Assembly (NCBI GenBank): GCA_017311185.1
Contig: JAESUZ010003897.1
Location: forward strand, 496,001 to 560,000
Direction of reading: 5' to 3'
From: Proteles cristata cristata
Lineage: Eukaryota > Chordata > Mammalia > Carnivora > Hyaenidae
Length of the DNA: 64,000 bases
Part shown: piece after piece, positions 43,830 through 54,895 of the stretch
Layout: each line of letters begins with the position of its first letter
Position numbering within the stretch: position 1 is the stretch's first letter
Translations under genes and position numbers: made by a program
Notes under the pieces: generated by a model
What the model was told of the DNA's origin: nothing
Databases searched by the model: none
The model's input: the letters and a program-made list of their open reading frames with translations, nothing else

Positions 43830-44560
43830 GGCAAAGGGAACCGCACAGCAAAGGACGTTGTTCACCAAAGATGAAACAGAGGCTACGCGAGCCAGTTCAA
43901 CAGACGCGGGGCCTCGCCCTCCTCACTTTACAGCGCTCAGCCCCACCCCTCCCAACCGGAACTGCAACCCCCGCGCGTGCGCCCCCACGAATAGCGTGTC
44001 ACTTGCGCTCGTAGCGCTCGCGCCTGCCCCTCCTCTCCGACGCACTGGGCAGGCGCGGGGCGCGCGCATGCTCTGCAGGCGGGCCGCTGGGTCTTGGAGT
44101 CGCTGCAATCTGTTGCGCCGCCGCCCGCGGGAGCCGGCAGATCCGGGTCTCGTGGCTTAGAGTGACGTGGTCAGTTGAATCAAAACAGAGGAGGGGAGGA
44201 AGTCAGCGGCCAGGAGCAGCAGCGGTCGCGGCATCTTGAGCAGCCGCAGCGTTCCGGAAGCTTCAGGCGGTTTTTCTGCCGAGCCTGGATCCCGGCCCCC
44301 ATCCTCCCCGCCCCGTCGGTTGTTGTCTGGGCGGGTGAGTGTCTCCCTTTCTACCTTCGCCGTTTGCCGGCCCACCCTCCCCTCTCCCTGTTCTCCTGGG
44401 GGCTCCTCAGGCTCTGGGGAGCTGCGGCTGCTGCGGCAGAGCGGGGCTGGCTTCTCGGGCTCGGTGGTTCTCCGGCCGGGCTGGTGACTCTGCACCGGGA
44501 GAAGCCCGCTGCTGCCGATCCCTCGCCCCCCCCGGCGAAGAGCTAGGCAGAGAACCTGCA
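43830..44560. promoter_or_regulatory. CpG island promoter
   Basis: This is the only long GC-rich, CpG-dense segment in an otherwise AT-rich window; the densest part is about 43,960-44,330. Visible motifs are a CCACCCCTCCC KLF/SP-type stretch near 43,943, ACCGGAACT (ETS core) at 43,955-43,963, GCGCGTGCGC (NRF1-like) at 43,973-43,982, GCGCATGC (NRF1-like half) at 44,064-44,071, TGACGTGG (ATF/CRE-like) at 44,163-44,170, and TTCCGGAAG (ETS) at 44,252-44,260. No TATA box stands at the expected distance. NRF1 plus ETS without TATA is typical of broadly expressed mammalian genes with dispersed start sites. The surrounding 5 kb is free of SINEs, which fits an active promoter. Divergent transcription toward lower coordinates is possible, but I see no exon there. 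Confidence 0.88.
44150..44334 (+). other. Candidate untranslated first exon of an unidentified gene
   Basis: The segment just inside the CpG island contains no ATG on the plus strand and ends in GCGG followed by GTGAGT at 44,335-44,340, a near-consensus splice donor. Downstream DNA loses CpG density gradually, as expected for a first intron. The 5' limit is uncertain: I place it near the TGACGTGG element at 44,163 because NRF1/ETS sites lie just upstream. A TTCCGGAAG ETS site lies inside the exon, which is common in dispersed promoters. I do not recognise the sequence as the 5' UTR of a named gene. The direction rests on the donor; no equally good donor was noticed on the minus strand. The exon is an inference from sequence signals, without transcript evidence. 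Confidence 0.6.
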
Positions 44561-45018
44561 ATTTGGCTCTCTCTGCAGGAAACCAGAGTCGGGGCTTAGC
44601 AGGAAAGTGGACAGTAGCCACGGGTGGTTTTATTTTTAGGGCAAGACCGTCAGCTCGGGTGGAGGCGTATAAGGGAGTAAAAAAGAGAGGCGTAGCCGAA
44701 GGGAAAAACCCACAAACCCTGAAATCCACACTGTCATTTACCTCTGTTTCTCTAGATTTGATGAAGTCATTAGGATGCGTCCTTTGTTGTGATTGATGAG
44801 CAAGGAAAGCTGCCATGCAGATAGCGGGAGCTTTATTTTAGCTCTTATTGTGGTGTGGGTTTAAAGTATTTCCCTTTTTTCTTTGTCCAGTTAGTAGAGT
44901 CAGAGCTGACAGTGAAGAGGCAGTACCGTTTATAGACAGATAATGTGCGATAAACTGTTTACCGGAGTACCTAAAGTCCAGTGTTGCAGTTTAAAGCCAA
45001 AGTTTTCCGAAGTGTCCG

Positions 45019-45021
<3 letters not shown>

Positions 45022-45061
<40 letters not shown>
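45022..45061. repeat. (GT)n microsatellite in intron 1
   Basis: About 20 uninterrupted GT units lie roughly 0.7 kb downstream of the CpG island donor. Alternating purine-pyrimidine of this length can form Z-DNA, and such tracts are usually length-variable. Confidence 0.95.
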
Positions 45062-45064
<3 letters not shown>

Positions 45065-45889
45065 TGAGGATTTTAGCCAACATAATGTTTGTTAGCTGTA
45101 AGAAGTCAATAGGATGTTTTCAGTTGTCCTCGTTTGCAAAATCGAAGATTCGGCCTTAAGTAGAGTGTCTTGGCTTTGCATGGAGAGCCGGATGCGCCTC
45201 ACGCACGTAGTATCTGCGTTTGTTGAGGAGACCTTCCAGTTTTTAGGTGTTATTGTTAGAAACCGTTGCCAGGTCTACACGCACAGTAACTTGGACGGTG
45301 TAGAAGACCTCTCCGGTGTTTTAGTCTTGAGACCCTATTCACTGGAGGTTGCAGAAAGCTTGTGTTCCCTTTCACTTCAGGTAGCCGGCCACGCAGATTC
45401 TTCTAGTGTAGCCTGCTTCAAACCCTGCTACCCTCCGTGACAGCATAGAGACAGAGGACCAAACCTCCTTTTTGCCCTAAGCTGGTGTTAAAAAAAAATT
45501 TTTTTTTTTAAATTTTTTGTCCCAGGGAACTGATTGAGGTGTTTCTTTGGTAAATGGCAAAAAGGAGAAAAGAAGTATGTGCTAATTGATTGCCCCTTAT
45601 GAAATCCAGGAAGAGTACTTAGGCTTGGGCTACTTCCTTGAAGGGGTATCCTTGTGTGGTATAACATGGATCTCTTCTTAACAAATTTCTCCGATGTGTG
45701 CAGTTGAGATCTTTTTTCTTAATACCACAGTTGGAGTCCTGCTGATTTAGAAAAATGAAAATATATTTTCTTGAAGTTCTTTTTTTTTTTTACCTTTTAT
45801 GTAACCTGCAACTGAATATTTTTGCTTATATGCAGTAATTTGTAATAATTGGAGAATTATTACAATTAATAAACAAACAAGAAAATAAG

Positions 45890-46140
45890 CCATTAATAAT
45901 CCTGACATCCAGAGATGACTAAAATGTTAGTAGTGGTTTATATCCTTCCAGACTTATTTTTTGCAGTTAGACATTTTACAGAAAAATGGTATAATTGCAT
46001 ATGCTTTTCTGTAACCTTGCTTTTTCAAATAGTGGTACTCTGGAGTAACAAAATGTATATTTTAATAGATAGGGACTTTTGGACCTTAATTTTTAGGGTA
46101 TATTCACTGTATGTTTGCCAAACCGTGATTAAAATCGTGG
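45890..46140. mobile_element. Possible old L1M fragment
   Basis: GTGGTTTATATCCTTCCAGA and ATTGCATATGCTTTTCTGTA resemble the same old L1 3' layout. A 113-codon frame over it (45,915-46,256) is not treated as a gene. Confidence 0.4.
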
Positions 46141-46679
46141 TTTTAAAAGATTTCCTACCAAACTTTTATGATAATATAAAGAAGTTAATATGCATTGTGT
46201 GGCCGTATAAGGTTTTCTTGTTTAACCCTTGGGAGAGCAGGCACAGAGTAGCCTAAGTTGACAATAGGAAGTTTAAAAGAGTTTTGCTAATTTAGTGATT
46301 TGATTCAGGTAAAGCTTTATTTCTGTTCCATAGCTACACTATGTTCCAAATGCCAACCAGCTGTTCAGGCCTCTGATAGTGAGGTCCTGAGAGATTCTAC
46401 TTTATGAATCACACTTACGAGTGTTGGATGTATGCCTGTTTAGTCCAGTGCCTTCTTGGTGGTGCCAAAGGAAAAGGATATGTCCCCTTCTTCTCAGCTT
46501 CAAAAGATGAGTACTGTCTAGGAAGTACACTAAATATGCTAATAATCTATTTACGTCTGTTAGTCATGAATTTACTTAAAACCTTTAAATCTCTTTGTAT
46601 TCTGTATCTCTTGGGTAATTAGTCCCAGGTGTTTACTGCTCATTTTCTGGCTTAGTTTTTTTTTTTTTTTTTACCTTAA

Positions 46680-47365
46680 ATTGTAGTGGTTTATTCTAAG
46701 TTTGGCCACTACTTCCCATCGCTACTGCCTCTACCTTTGCCAACTTTCACCATCTCTGACCTGCTGTAGTAACTTACTGGTCTCCCTGCCTCCACTTTGG
46801 CTTTTTATGGTATGTCCCCCTTACCATAGCCCAGAGATCCTTTAAAGTGTATATAAGATTATGTTGCCTTTTTTTTTTTTTTTTTTGGAAAGCCTTCTGT
46901 TACATTCAGAACAAAATCCAAACTACATGTTCTGGAACAGCCCCCTTCCCTTAACTCACATTGCATTCCCCTGCCTAAATTAGTACCCTAAGGCCTGGCC
47001 ATGTCAGTTCCTGTGTTCTAGACACACTAGGACAGTGCCTGGAACTTGCTAGGCTTGTTCCTGCCTTAGGGCATTTGAGCTTGCTGTACCCTGTGGCTTC
47101 AGTATTCTCCCAGATTTTGCTGTGGCTGATTCCATCAGGTCACTTAGGTTTCAGTTCAGATGTTTCTTTGAGGAAATTTCTCCCCAGTTATCTCTCCATT
47201 CTCTTTTAATTTTTTTCATAATATTTTGCACTATCTGGAATTTTCCTATTTTTTTTTAAATATTCTGTTTCCTATGCTAGAAGTTAAACTCTGAAAATGG
47301 GGATGTACTCTCTGCATAGTGGGTACTTAATGAATGTTAGTTGAATGAATGAACTTGCTGAACAT
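46680..47365 (+). mobile_element. L2 3' region
   Basis: GAACAAAATCCAAACTACAT, GGCCTGGCCATGTCAGTTC, CCTTAGGGCATTTGAGCTTG, GGTTTCAGTTCAGATGTTTC and the end GTTAGTTGAATGAATGAA appear in the order of L2, with a poly-T at 46,869 breaking it. It is one of the longest old repeats here, lying in the SINE-free stretch after the CpG island. Confidence 0.8.
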
Positions 47366-47704
47366 GTCTGTATTTCCTCTTGAACATACAGTCTGTTTTA
47401 GATCAGTTTTTTGTATGGAAGAATACTAGTTTTCAGCCTTTTTTTTTTTTTTTTAAATAGGGCAGTACCTTGATTCTCTTACTTAAGTAATTCTTGATGT
47501 TTGGGCCAGAGCATGACTACATTCTACTTTAGACTTGTAAAATTAATCCCTGGGAGGAATGGTTTTCAGGAATCTACATTTTCAACAAGCCCTTGAGGTG
47601 ATTTTAATGCATATCAAAGTTTGGAATGTTTCTTAATATTTTAATGGCTTTTCTCTGGGAGATTACTTCTTGCTTTGTAGGAGTAATGCTACCATTTTGG
47701 GGAA

Positions 47705-47885
47705 TGCTTTTACATGTTAGGTACTATGCTAAAAAATTACACTTTTTCAATTAACTGTACATGTAGAACAACTCCGACGTAGGTATTCCTACTCTCATTT
47801 TATACATGATGGAACTGTGACATGGTAGGTGGCAGAAAGTTAGACTTGAACATATCTGTTAATCACTGTACCCTACTGCTTCTGA
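47705..47885 (-). mobile_element. MIR
   Basis: Antisense MIR order: CATTTTATACATGATGGAAC, GTAGGTGGCAGAAAGTTAGA, then an ACTGTACCCTACTGCTTC end. Confidence 0.65.
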
Positions 47886-48077
47886 ATTAGTGTTTAGAAT
47901 TGTACACAGAACTTTGGTTTTGATAGGCCATGTTTTTATTGAGGGCAAGGTAGTGTATTCTATCTCATTTCCAACCCAGTCCTTAATGAAGTCCATTGTT
48001 TTCTTGGTCTTTTTGCCTGAAGTTGCACAGGCAAAGTTGCAGAGGGAGATGACCTCTGTAAAGACTCCTAGGTCTTC

Positions 48078-48298
48078 GGGGCGCCTGGGTGGCTTAGTTG
48101 GTTGAGCGTCCGACTTTCACTTAGGTCATGATCTCGCGGTTCGTGGGTTCGGCCCCGCGTAGGGCTCTGTGCCGACTGCCAGTTCAGAGCCTGGAGCCTG
48201 TTTCAGTCTGTGACTCCCTCTCTCTCTGACCCTCCCCTGCTCACGCTGTCTCTCTCTCTCTCTAAAAATAAATAAAACATTAAAAAAAAAAAAAAAAA
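48078..48298 (+). mobile_element. CAN-SINE, young type
   Basis: Exact 16-bp AGACTCCTAGGTCTTC at 48,062 and 48,299, with a 17-base A tail. Confidence 0.97.
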
Positions 48299-48916
48299 AG
48301 ACTCCTAGGTCTTCTTGCTTTTTTGCATTGAGAGCCCCCAGACTTAAAGTCAATTTTAAGTATTTGGAATGTTTTCTCCTTCCTGTGCATTACCTTGTGT
48401 TCCACACACCAAAAACCTACCACTTTCTGCCTGCTTGTGTAGTCATTTGAATTCTTTCTATATTTTTTCCATTGATGTGAGTGATTTACTATTTGGATGA
48501 CCATTGAATCATTGTAAACTGAATAGATTTTTCATTGCCAGACCCCTTTCGAAATGAGTTTAAAAAAAAAAAAAGCAATGTTAAATTTGATAGGTGTGTT
48601 GATTTTTTTGAGGTGGGGGAACTTAATCTAGAGAAATACTGGTTGTCTTTAGTTTCTTCCCAGTCTTTAAGCCTGGCTAACTGTGTTTATCTTTGGAGGC
48701 TCAGGTCACACATGACCTTTATCAGAGCTCTGTCCTCACCCATCTCAGGCTTCTGTAAATAGCAATGTTTCTGCTCCCGTCACTTCACTTTCTGTATTTA
48801 ATGGTCTGTGGCTATCTGGCCTATTCGGTTGGAAGGCCCATGAGGTCAGGGAGGACCAATTAGATAATCAGTGGGCCTTTGATGTAACAAATAAACGAAG
48901 AAAAATCACAACTTTA

Positions 48917-49123
48917 TTTATTTTTTAATTTTATTTCTAGGATAGAGAGAGACAGCGTGAACAGGGGAGGGTCAGAGAGAGAGGGAGACACAGACTGAAA
49001 CAGGCTCCAGGCTCTGAGCTGGCAGTCAGCACAGAGCCCGACGCGGGCTCGAACCCACGAACGGCTAGATCATGACCTAAGGGAAAGTCGGACGCTTAGC
49101 CGATTAAGCCACCCAGGCGCCCC
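48917..49123 (-). mobile_element. CAN-SINE, young type
   Basis: Exact GAAAAATCACAACTTTA at 48,900 and 49,124. Confidence 0.97.
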
Positions 49124-49504
49124 GAAAAATCACAACTTTAACCTGTGTTTGTAAAATATGGTACATTGCTAGAAGGAATTATTTGGGATCTTTTCCCATA
49201 TAGTTTAATAGGACTTAGAATAAAACCTCAATACAAGACCTAAATTGTCCAAATTAATAAATAGTGATGATATATTGGTATATGAAATATAAAGATTTTG
49301 CAGAAAGTGAAGCACTCCCAACTGTTCTTTCTTATATTTTGGCTTTTATTAGGACTTTTTACGATTATAAAACTTCTTAGATAATTAACTGCTACATGCT
49401 ACCAGCTTATAAGTAAAGGTATTCTTTTGGTACATGTTTATGTGCATATTTGTATTTTGGCCCCCATAACAAGTACTAACCATATGAATGATTGTTTCTT
49501 TTTT

Positions 49505-49727
49505 TAGTTAAGAAAAATTTTTTTTAACGTTTATTTATTTTTGAGACAGAGAGAGACAGAGCATGAGCTGGGGAGGGGCAGAGAGAGAGGGAGATACAGA
49601 ATCTGAAACAGGCTCCAGGCTCTGAGCTGTCAGCACAGAGCCCGATGTGGGGCTCGAACCCACGGACCGCAAGATCATTAACTGAGTGGAAGTTGGACAC
49701 TTAACCGACTGAGCCACCCAGGCACCC
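49505..49727 (-). mobile_element. CAN-SINE
   Basis: Head complement GAGCCACCCAGGCACCC. Flanks AATGATTGTTTCT / AATGGTTGTTTCT. Confidence 0.94.
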
Positions 49728-49904
49728 GATGAATGGTTGTTTCTATAGTTAGGTACCTATCAGTAAATCCTACATTTGGATAAAGAGCAATTTGGGCACT
49801 TTAGAAGCCATTTTGAAAAAGACTGCAAATTATTTGAGTTTGAAATTAAACAGTTGTTACCTGCCTGAATATCAATAATAATGGCATTGACAATTTATGA
49901 CTAC

Positions 49905-50115
49905 ATTTGCCAGCCCCTTGAATTCCTTCACACACTTGACATTTACCTGTCACATCAATCCTCCCAAGTCAGATATTGTTATCCCTACTTTACACTGCAG
50001 GAAACAGGCTCTGACTAGTTAGGTAAATTGCCCAGGGTAAAACCACTGGTACTTTTGGGATTCAGACCCAATTTTCCCCTGACCCAAAGCTCATGGACTT
50101 TATATGACAATAGTA
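49905..50115 (-). mobile_element. MIR
   Basis: Antisense MIR: TTATCCCTACTTTACACTGC, AGGTAAATTGCCCAGGGTA, GGGATTCAGACCCAATTTT. Confidence 0.82.
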
Positions 50116-50382
50116 TTGACCAGTCTTCCATGGTCATAGAAGTTATATTAAGTAAACCTACTTGTTACAGCTATTAGAATATGCTAGTAGAACTCCTTTC
50201 ATGAATTGTTCTATTTAAACTTGAATTGAAGATGGATTTCTAATAACCCCTCTTTTTTTTTTAACATAAGATATGCTTGTTATTGAAAAGCTGGGAGACT
50301 GTAGTATATGAAGCCCAACATAACAAAATCTACAGTCTTCTCATTTCAGAATTTATCTCTGCACATGGTATTTTCTTCCAGT

Positions 50383-50412
50383 CTTCTATGTATGTATGTA
50401 TGTATGTATGTA
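50383..50412. repeat. (ATGT)n microsatellite
   Basis: About seven TATG units. Confidence 0.92.
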
Positions 50413-50430
50413 TTTATAATGAATTTTGGA

Positions 50431-50628
50431 GAGGGGGCATCAGTCGGTTCAGCGTCTGACTCTTGATTTTGGTTCAGGTCACTATCTTGAGATTCGTAGG
50501 ATCTTGCTGGCCCAGTGTTTGGCTCCGTGCTGGCAGTGCATAGCCTACTTGGACTTCTCTCTCTCCCTCTCTCCTTCTCTGCCCCACCCTGCCCCCAAAA
50601 TAAATAAATAAACTTAAATTTTTTTTAA
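50431..50628 (+). mobile_element. CAN-SINE, head shortened
   Basis: GAGGGGGCATCAGTCGGTTC: the CCTGGGTGGCT part is missing. Ends AAATAAATAAATAAAC. Confidence 0.87.
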
Positions 50629-50799
50629 TGAAAAATAAAATGCATCTTTGTTGTAAATGAGATATAAAATCCACATAAGCTTGTATCTTAGTTTAGTTTT
50701 ATGGGGCTTTTTTTGGTTTAACTTACTGACCTTTTTTACCACGGCCTTAGAAACTTTCTACACTTGATTTTTAACTGCTACATTTTATTTATTTTTTAT

Positions 50800-50918
50800 T
50801 GTTTTAAATCTTTCTTTTTTTAGTAATCTCTACTAAAGAGATTTGAGTTGGGGCTCAAACTCAAGATCCCAAGATCAAGAGTTGCTCACTTTTCTGACTA
50901 AGCCAGCCAGGCACCCCT
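50800..50918 (-). mobile_element. Head-only CAN-SINE
   Basis: AGTAATCTCTACTAAAGAGA and AGCCAGCCAGGCACCCC. Confidence 0.9.
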
Positions 50919-51053
50919 TAACTGACTGTATTTTAGAAGATATTTTGAATAAACTTGATTACTTGGAGTTTTCATTTAATATTGGACATGAGTGTCGTTT
51001 CCAGTTTCACCGTTATAAATGATATTGTGTTGAACCTAAGCTCTGAATGGTTA

Positions 51054-51287
51054 ATTGGGGCGCCTGGGTGGCTTAGTCGGTTAAGCGTCCGACTTTCGCT
51101 TAGGTTATGATCTCGCGGGTTCGGGCCCCGCGTCGGGCTCTGGGCTGACTGCCAGCTCAGAGCCTGGAGCCTGTTTCAGTCTGTGACTCCCTCTCTGTCT
51201 GTGACCCTCCCCTGCTCACGCTGTCTCTCTCTCTCTCTCTCTCCTAGAAATAAAATAAAATAAAAAAAATAAAAAAAAATAAAAGTT
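51054..51287 (+). mobile_element. CAN-SINE, young type
   Basis: A 21-bp exact duplication at 51,033-51,053 and 51,288-51,308 begins AACCTAAGCTCTGAATGG. A few bases around GATCTCGCGG are lost. Confidence 0.97.
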
Positions 51288-51564
51288 AACCTAAGCTCTG
51301 AATGGTTAGAGCAACCAGTCTAATTGTTTTTTTTAAAGTTATATTTAAGACATTTTAATGATTTGAAACATAGTGATTTTAATAATAATTTAACAAGTAT
51401 ATACAGCATAGATATATTTGTGATGCCTAGAAAATTTACATGAGAGTTTTTAAATAGAGATTACCTCAGAGGGGAGAACACTTTGCTATTTCAAAAAAAA
51501 AAAAAAACCTTTTTGAATTTGAATTTTAAAACTATAAATGTATATTGCTTAAAAAAATCAACTC

Positions 51565-51772
51565 CTGGGGCACCTGGGTGGCTCAGTTGGTTGAGTGTCT
51601 AACATTCCCTCAGGTCATGATCTCAACAGTTTGTGAGTTTAAGGCCCCCGATCAGGCTTATGGCTGTTAGTGTCAGATCTTCTCTTCCCCTCTCTACTCT
51701 CTCCCCTGCCCCTGCTCACGCTCTCACTCTCAAAAATAAATAAAACATTTAAAAAAATTAAAAAATAAATAT
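51565..51772 (+). mobile_element. CAN-SINE
   Basis: AAAAAAATCAACTC on both sides. It ends only about 190 bases before the candidate exon at 51,956. Confidence 0.94.
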
Positions 51773-51955
51773 AAAAAAATCAACTCATTTGAAAAATTAA
51801 AATCTTGCTTCTAAACTAAAACCTAGTTTTTAGATGTGTAATAGGGTTTATATTTTGTTAATAATATCTTAAACCTCAGTGCTCTTGTTTTGGAGAAAGT
51901 TACCTTCTCATAGCTTATTTTCCTACTGAATTTTCATTTCCTTTTTTAAATTTAG

Positions 51956-52141
51956 GTCATAGCACAGATGTGAGTCTCAGTTTTTAAAAATACAAAATGA
52001 AGCTGGGTTTTGCTTGACTGAACTCATTGACAAGTACTACATGTGCAGTGTTTTCAGAATTTAACAGCTTATAATAAAGATGTTTCAGATCAAGATAGGA
52101 AAGCAGTAAGCAACTTCATGATATATGCCACAGACTTAGAG
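51956..52141 (+). other. Candidate exon 2 (5' UTR with possible start of coding)
   Basis: A pyrimidine-rich tract ending in TTTAG at 51,951-51,955 precedes this 186-bp segment, which ends GAG before GTCAGT (donor at 52,142). It holds five ATGs. One at 51,968 is followed at once by a stop. Short ORFs start at 51,997, 52,041 and 52,080. The last, at 52,118, stays open to the donor and reads MIYATDLE, ending in phase 0. That frame is open from 52,031 to the donor, but its only ATG is the one at 52,118, in a poor context (T at -3). If real, it would be a 5' UTR exon loaded with upstream ORFs, or the first coding exon. The phase matches the 45-bp candidate exon near 61.8 kb. I do not recognise the peptide. 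Chance is possible, because acceptor- and donor-like strings are common in 20 kb of intron. Confidence 0.35.
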
Positions 52142-52251
52142 GTCAGTGTTCTGGCTGCTATCTTGTTTTATATTACTGTATACTTTTTAAAATACAAGTT
52201 AAATTTTTTTTACATGGTATGTATTTTGTTACTTTGTTACTCTTAGCAAAG

Positions 52252-52472
52252 GAGGCGCCTGGGTGGCTCAGTCGGTTAAGTGTCTGACTTTGGCTCTGGT
52301 CATGATCTCCTGGTTCATGGGTTGGAGCCCCACATCAAGCTCTGTGCTGACAGCTCAGAGCCTAGAGCCTGTTTCAGATTCTGTGTCTCCCTCTCTCTCT
52401 GACACTTCCCTGCTCACGCTGTCTCTCTCTCTTTCAGAAATAAATAAAACATTAAAAACAATTTTTTTTAAG
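52252..52472 (+). mobile_element. CAN-SINE
   Basis: GGCGCCTGGGTGGCTCAG head, about 110 bases after the candidate exon. Confidence 0.94.
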
Positions 52473-53020
52473 AAACAAAGGTAATATTAAAAGAAACTGA
52501 TTTGCTTAAAATGTTGAAGACTTTAAAAAATAATTTGTGGTGTTTGTTCAGATTTCATCATTTAATAATATTGGTGTATCACATTGGTTCTAAGCATTTT
52601 TCCTTCCATCACGAATGGCATTTATGTGCATCTGTCTATAAATGTGTTATCTAGGCTATAGCATGGATGAGAAAGATTACATGAATTGAGAGAGTAGTAA
52701 CCATATTCCTTTCTGTTCAAGAAATCATATAGCAAGCAAATGAATGAGAGAAAAAGTCTTGATTCCTCTCTTTGAATGATATAAATCATTCACAAAGTTG
52801 TAATATTACTTGTGATGTACGTCATAATTTCAGATAACGTTAGTACTGTATTTTGTAATAATAGCTGTTAAAAATTGCTTTCTTAACATAAGTAACCTCT
52901 ATCCACTGATTTGGTATTACATAGTATGGAATTTTTATTATCATCTTCTGTTGAATTTTTCTGTTTGTAACTTAGGAAAAGCAGCCTTTTTCCCTTATTT
53001 AAACATTTTTTTTTATTCAG

Positions 53021-53127
53021 GGGGTGCCTGGCTGGCTCAGTTGGAAGAGCATGTGACTCTAGATCTTGGGGTCGTGATTTCAAGCCCCATGTTGGGTATA
53101 GAGATTACTTTAAAAAATAAATTAAAA
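53021..53127 (+). mobile_element. Head-only CAN-SINE
   Basis: GGGGTGCCTGGCTGGCTCAG to GTATAGAGATTACTTTAAAA. Confidence 0.92.
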
Positions 53128-53514
53128 CTTTTTTAAAATTTAGAATATGTCTAATAAGTATTCTGGTAGAAGTCTTAGAAAACATTTTCAGAATATGAAA
53201 AATTTGGTTGTGATATTGAATGTAAAGATGATTCATTTGAAAAGTTTTCCTTTTTTTTGACCATTTACAATAAATTTTACCCCAGACTGTGAGAGAATCT
53301 TTGGGATTGCACAAAAGTAAGGAACAGCCAGTCAAGGACAGGAAATTCATAGGTGAGGGACCAAGATTCAGAACAGAAGATTTCTTTCTGCTCTTTATAT
53401 TTTATGCAGAAGAGTGATAGCTGAGCTCAGGGGAATACAAACTTGCCAAGCAGTATACAGAGATCTCAGGCTGAGAGTAGAAGATAAATTTCAAACGTAA
53501 GGGCTTAAGAGTTG

Positions 53515-53705
53515 AATTGGCCCAGAGCATTTTACAGCTTATAAAGCACTCTTACACATTCTTGCTTGATTCTCAAAACAACCCTTTAAAAAGAATAGTT
53601 TCAGTTATCACTTTTGTTCTGTACATAGGGAAAGTGAAGTCAAAGAGAAGCTAATTTATCCTTTTCTCAGCAGTGCCATAACTTGAGTTGTTTATGTAAG
53701 ATGTA
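53515..53705 (-). mobile_element. MIR
   Basis: Antisense MIR-like order: GCATTTTACAGCTTATAAAG, CTCAAAACAACCCTTTAAAA, GAGAAGCTAATTTATCCTTT. Confidence 0.65.
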
Positions 53706-54239
53706 TTCTTTCTGCTATCCCATTGTGTTTTAGCCTTAGGTGATTCCAAGAGTACAATCAAATATAGGTAAGGGAATCACTGAGGAAAGAGAAGGTACTC
53801 TCTAAGACACAGGGAAATAGAATTACATTAACTGAGAGTTTTCAGAAAACTGGTAGCAGCCCTGGGGGTGGACGTTTTATAGAATCTTGTGTTGCAGAGA
53901 TATGGAGGAATTAAGGAGCTGAGGAAATTCTTGATGTTGTTGAAGAGTTAAGCTTTTAGAAACAATGGGATGGAAGGTTAGTTGGGAAGAGAAATAATTC
54001 TTTTCTTTGATTTTGAGCTTTCTCCTGAGAGGTCATTTGTCTGTGACATTTATTTTGGCTGTTAATTACACACTGATGTGTAATATTATATGAGTTAATT
54101 ATAATTAATAATTAACTTGATTGGAGCTCTTAGACATAAGGGATGCCTTTCATTTCTTTTATATCCTTTGAACTCTTCTGCCAGTTACTTAGTCCCCTGA
54201 AGCCTTGTTAGATATATCCTTCAGAGGAAAGGAGAAGTG

Positions 54240-54350
54240 AGAGAAGACATGGGTTTGAATCCCACCTCCACGTTGTGACACTGGGTAAGTCACTGAACCT
54301 CTCCGGGCCTCAGTTCTTTTCTATTTAAATGAATAGGTGAGAACTGCTGC
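54240..54350 (+). mobile_element. MIR core fragment
   Basis: GGTTTGAATCCCACCTCCAC, TGACACTGGGTAAGTCACTG, CCTCTCCGGGCCTCAGTTC are in MIR order. Confidence 0.75.
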
Positions 54351-54895
54351 ATCCTTAAATTTTTAGTAGTACCACTTGTGAAGTTGTGATTTGCTTAACT
54401 ATGAGTAAATGAAGGCTTGTCATCCTCATACATTTAAATAATGTATACCCTAGCTTTACAGTGATATCTTGCACAGACCTTTTGGTCACATTCATCTTGT
54501 TTCTTGTATACATTCCCATTAAATTCTGTGAAAGATAAGTATTTTGTTGTTATTCTTTCTAGCCTGCTTTGGTCTCTTCCCTTTGAATAGTATGCTCTTT
54601 CTGAAAGAGTGTCTTGAAGCTTTTTGTTATCCTGTAAAAATATTTGTAAGAATTTCACAGATGGCTCTTACTGTATTTTCTCTTGTAAATAGCTCATTCT
54701 AGGTGAAACAATATAGGATCACCGTATTGGATCAGTATAGAGAATATAATAGGGAATTTGTAACTATCATTGCTTGGCTAGTAATTTGAGTTTTAAAATT
54801 TGTCATAGAATTCAGGGAGTCTTAATTCCTAACCACAGAGATTGTAATAATTAGGGTATATATATTGGGGTTTATTTCAACATGTAAATTATTTT

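Larger units (their letters stand above)
44335..51955 (+). other. Probable first intron
   Basis: This follows the donor at 44,335. The first 3.7 kb has no SINE and holds a (GT)n tract, some L1M-like and L2 sequence, and several poly-T runs. SINEs resume at 48,078. I see no convincing further exon in it. Poly-T tracts at about 46,656, 46,869 and 47,439 are 16-18 bases long. Confidence 0.45.
53128..54880. other. SINE-free intronic stretch with two MIRs
   Basis: Apart from the MIRs at 53,515 and 54,240 nothing is recognised in 1.75 kb. Confidence 0.5.

Noticed and set aside
44157..44816. 219-codon minus-strand open frame in the CpG island, with several plus-strand frames over 80 codons
   Set aside because: CpG-rich DNA has few stop codons. 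The frame is rich in P, R, E and S without domain motifs, runs opposite to the inferred transcript and crosses its exon and intron.
45114..45440. 108-codon plus-strand frame downstream of the CpG island
   Set aside because: It lies in the presumed first intron, with moderate GC and no motif or Kozak-like start. No donor or acceptor pair frames it, so it is taken as chance.
45915..46256. 113-codon plus-strand frame in intron 1
   Set aside because: It overlaps old L1M-like sequence, is rich in hydrophobic residues typical of AT-rich chance frames, and lacks splice borders.
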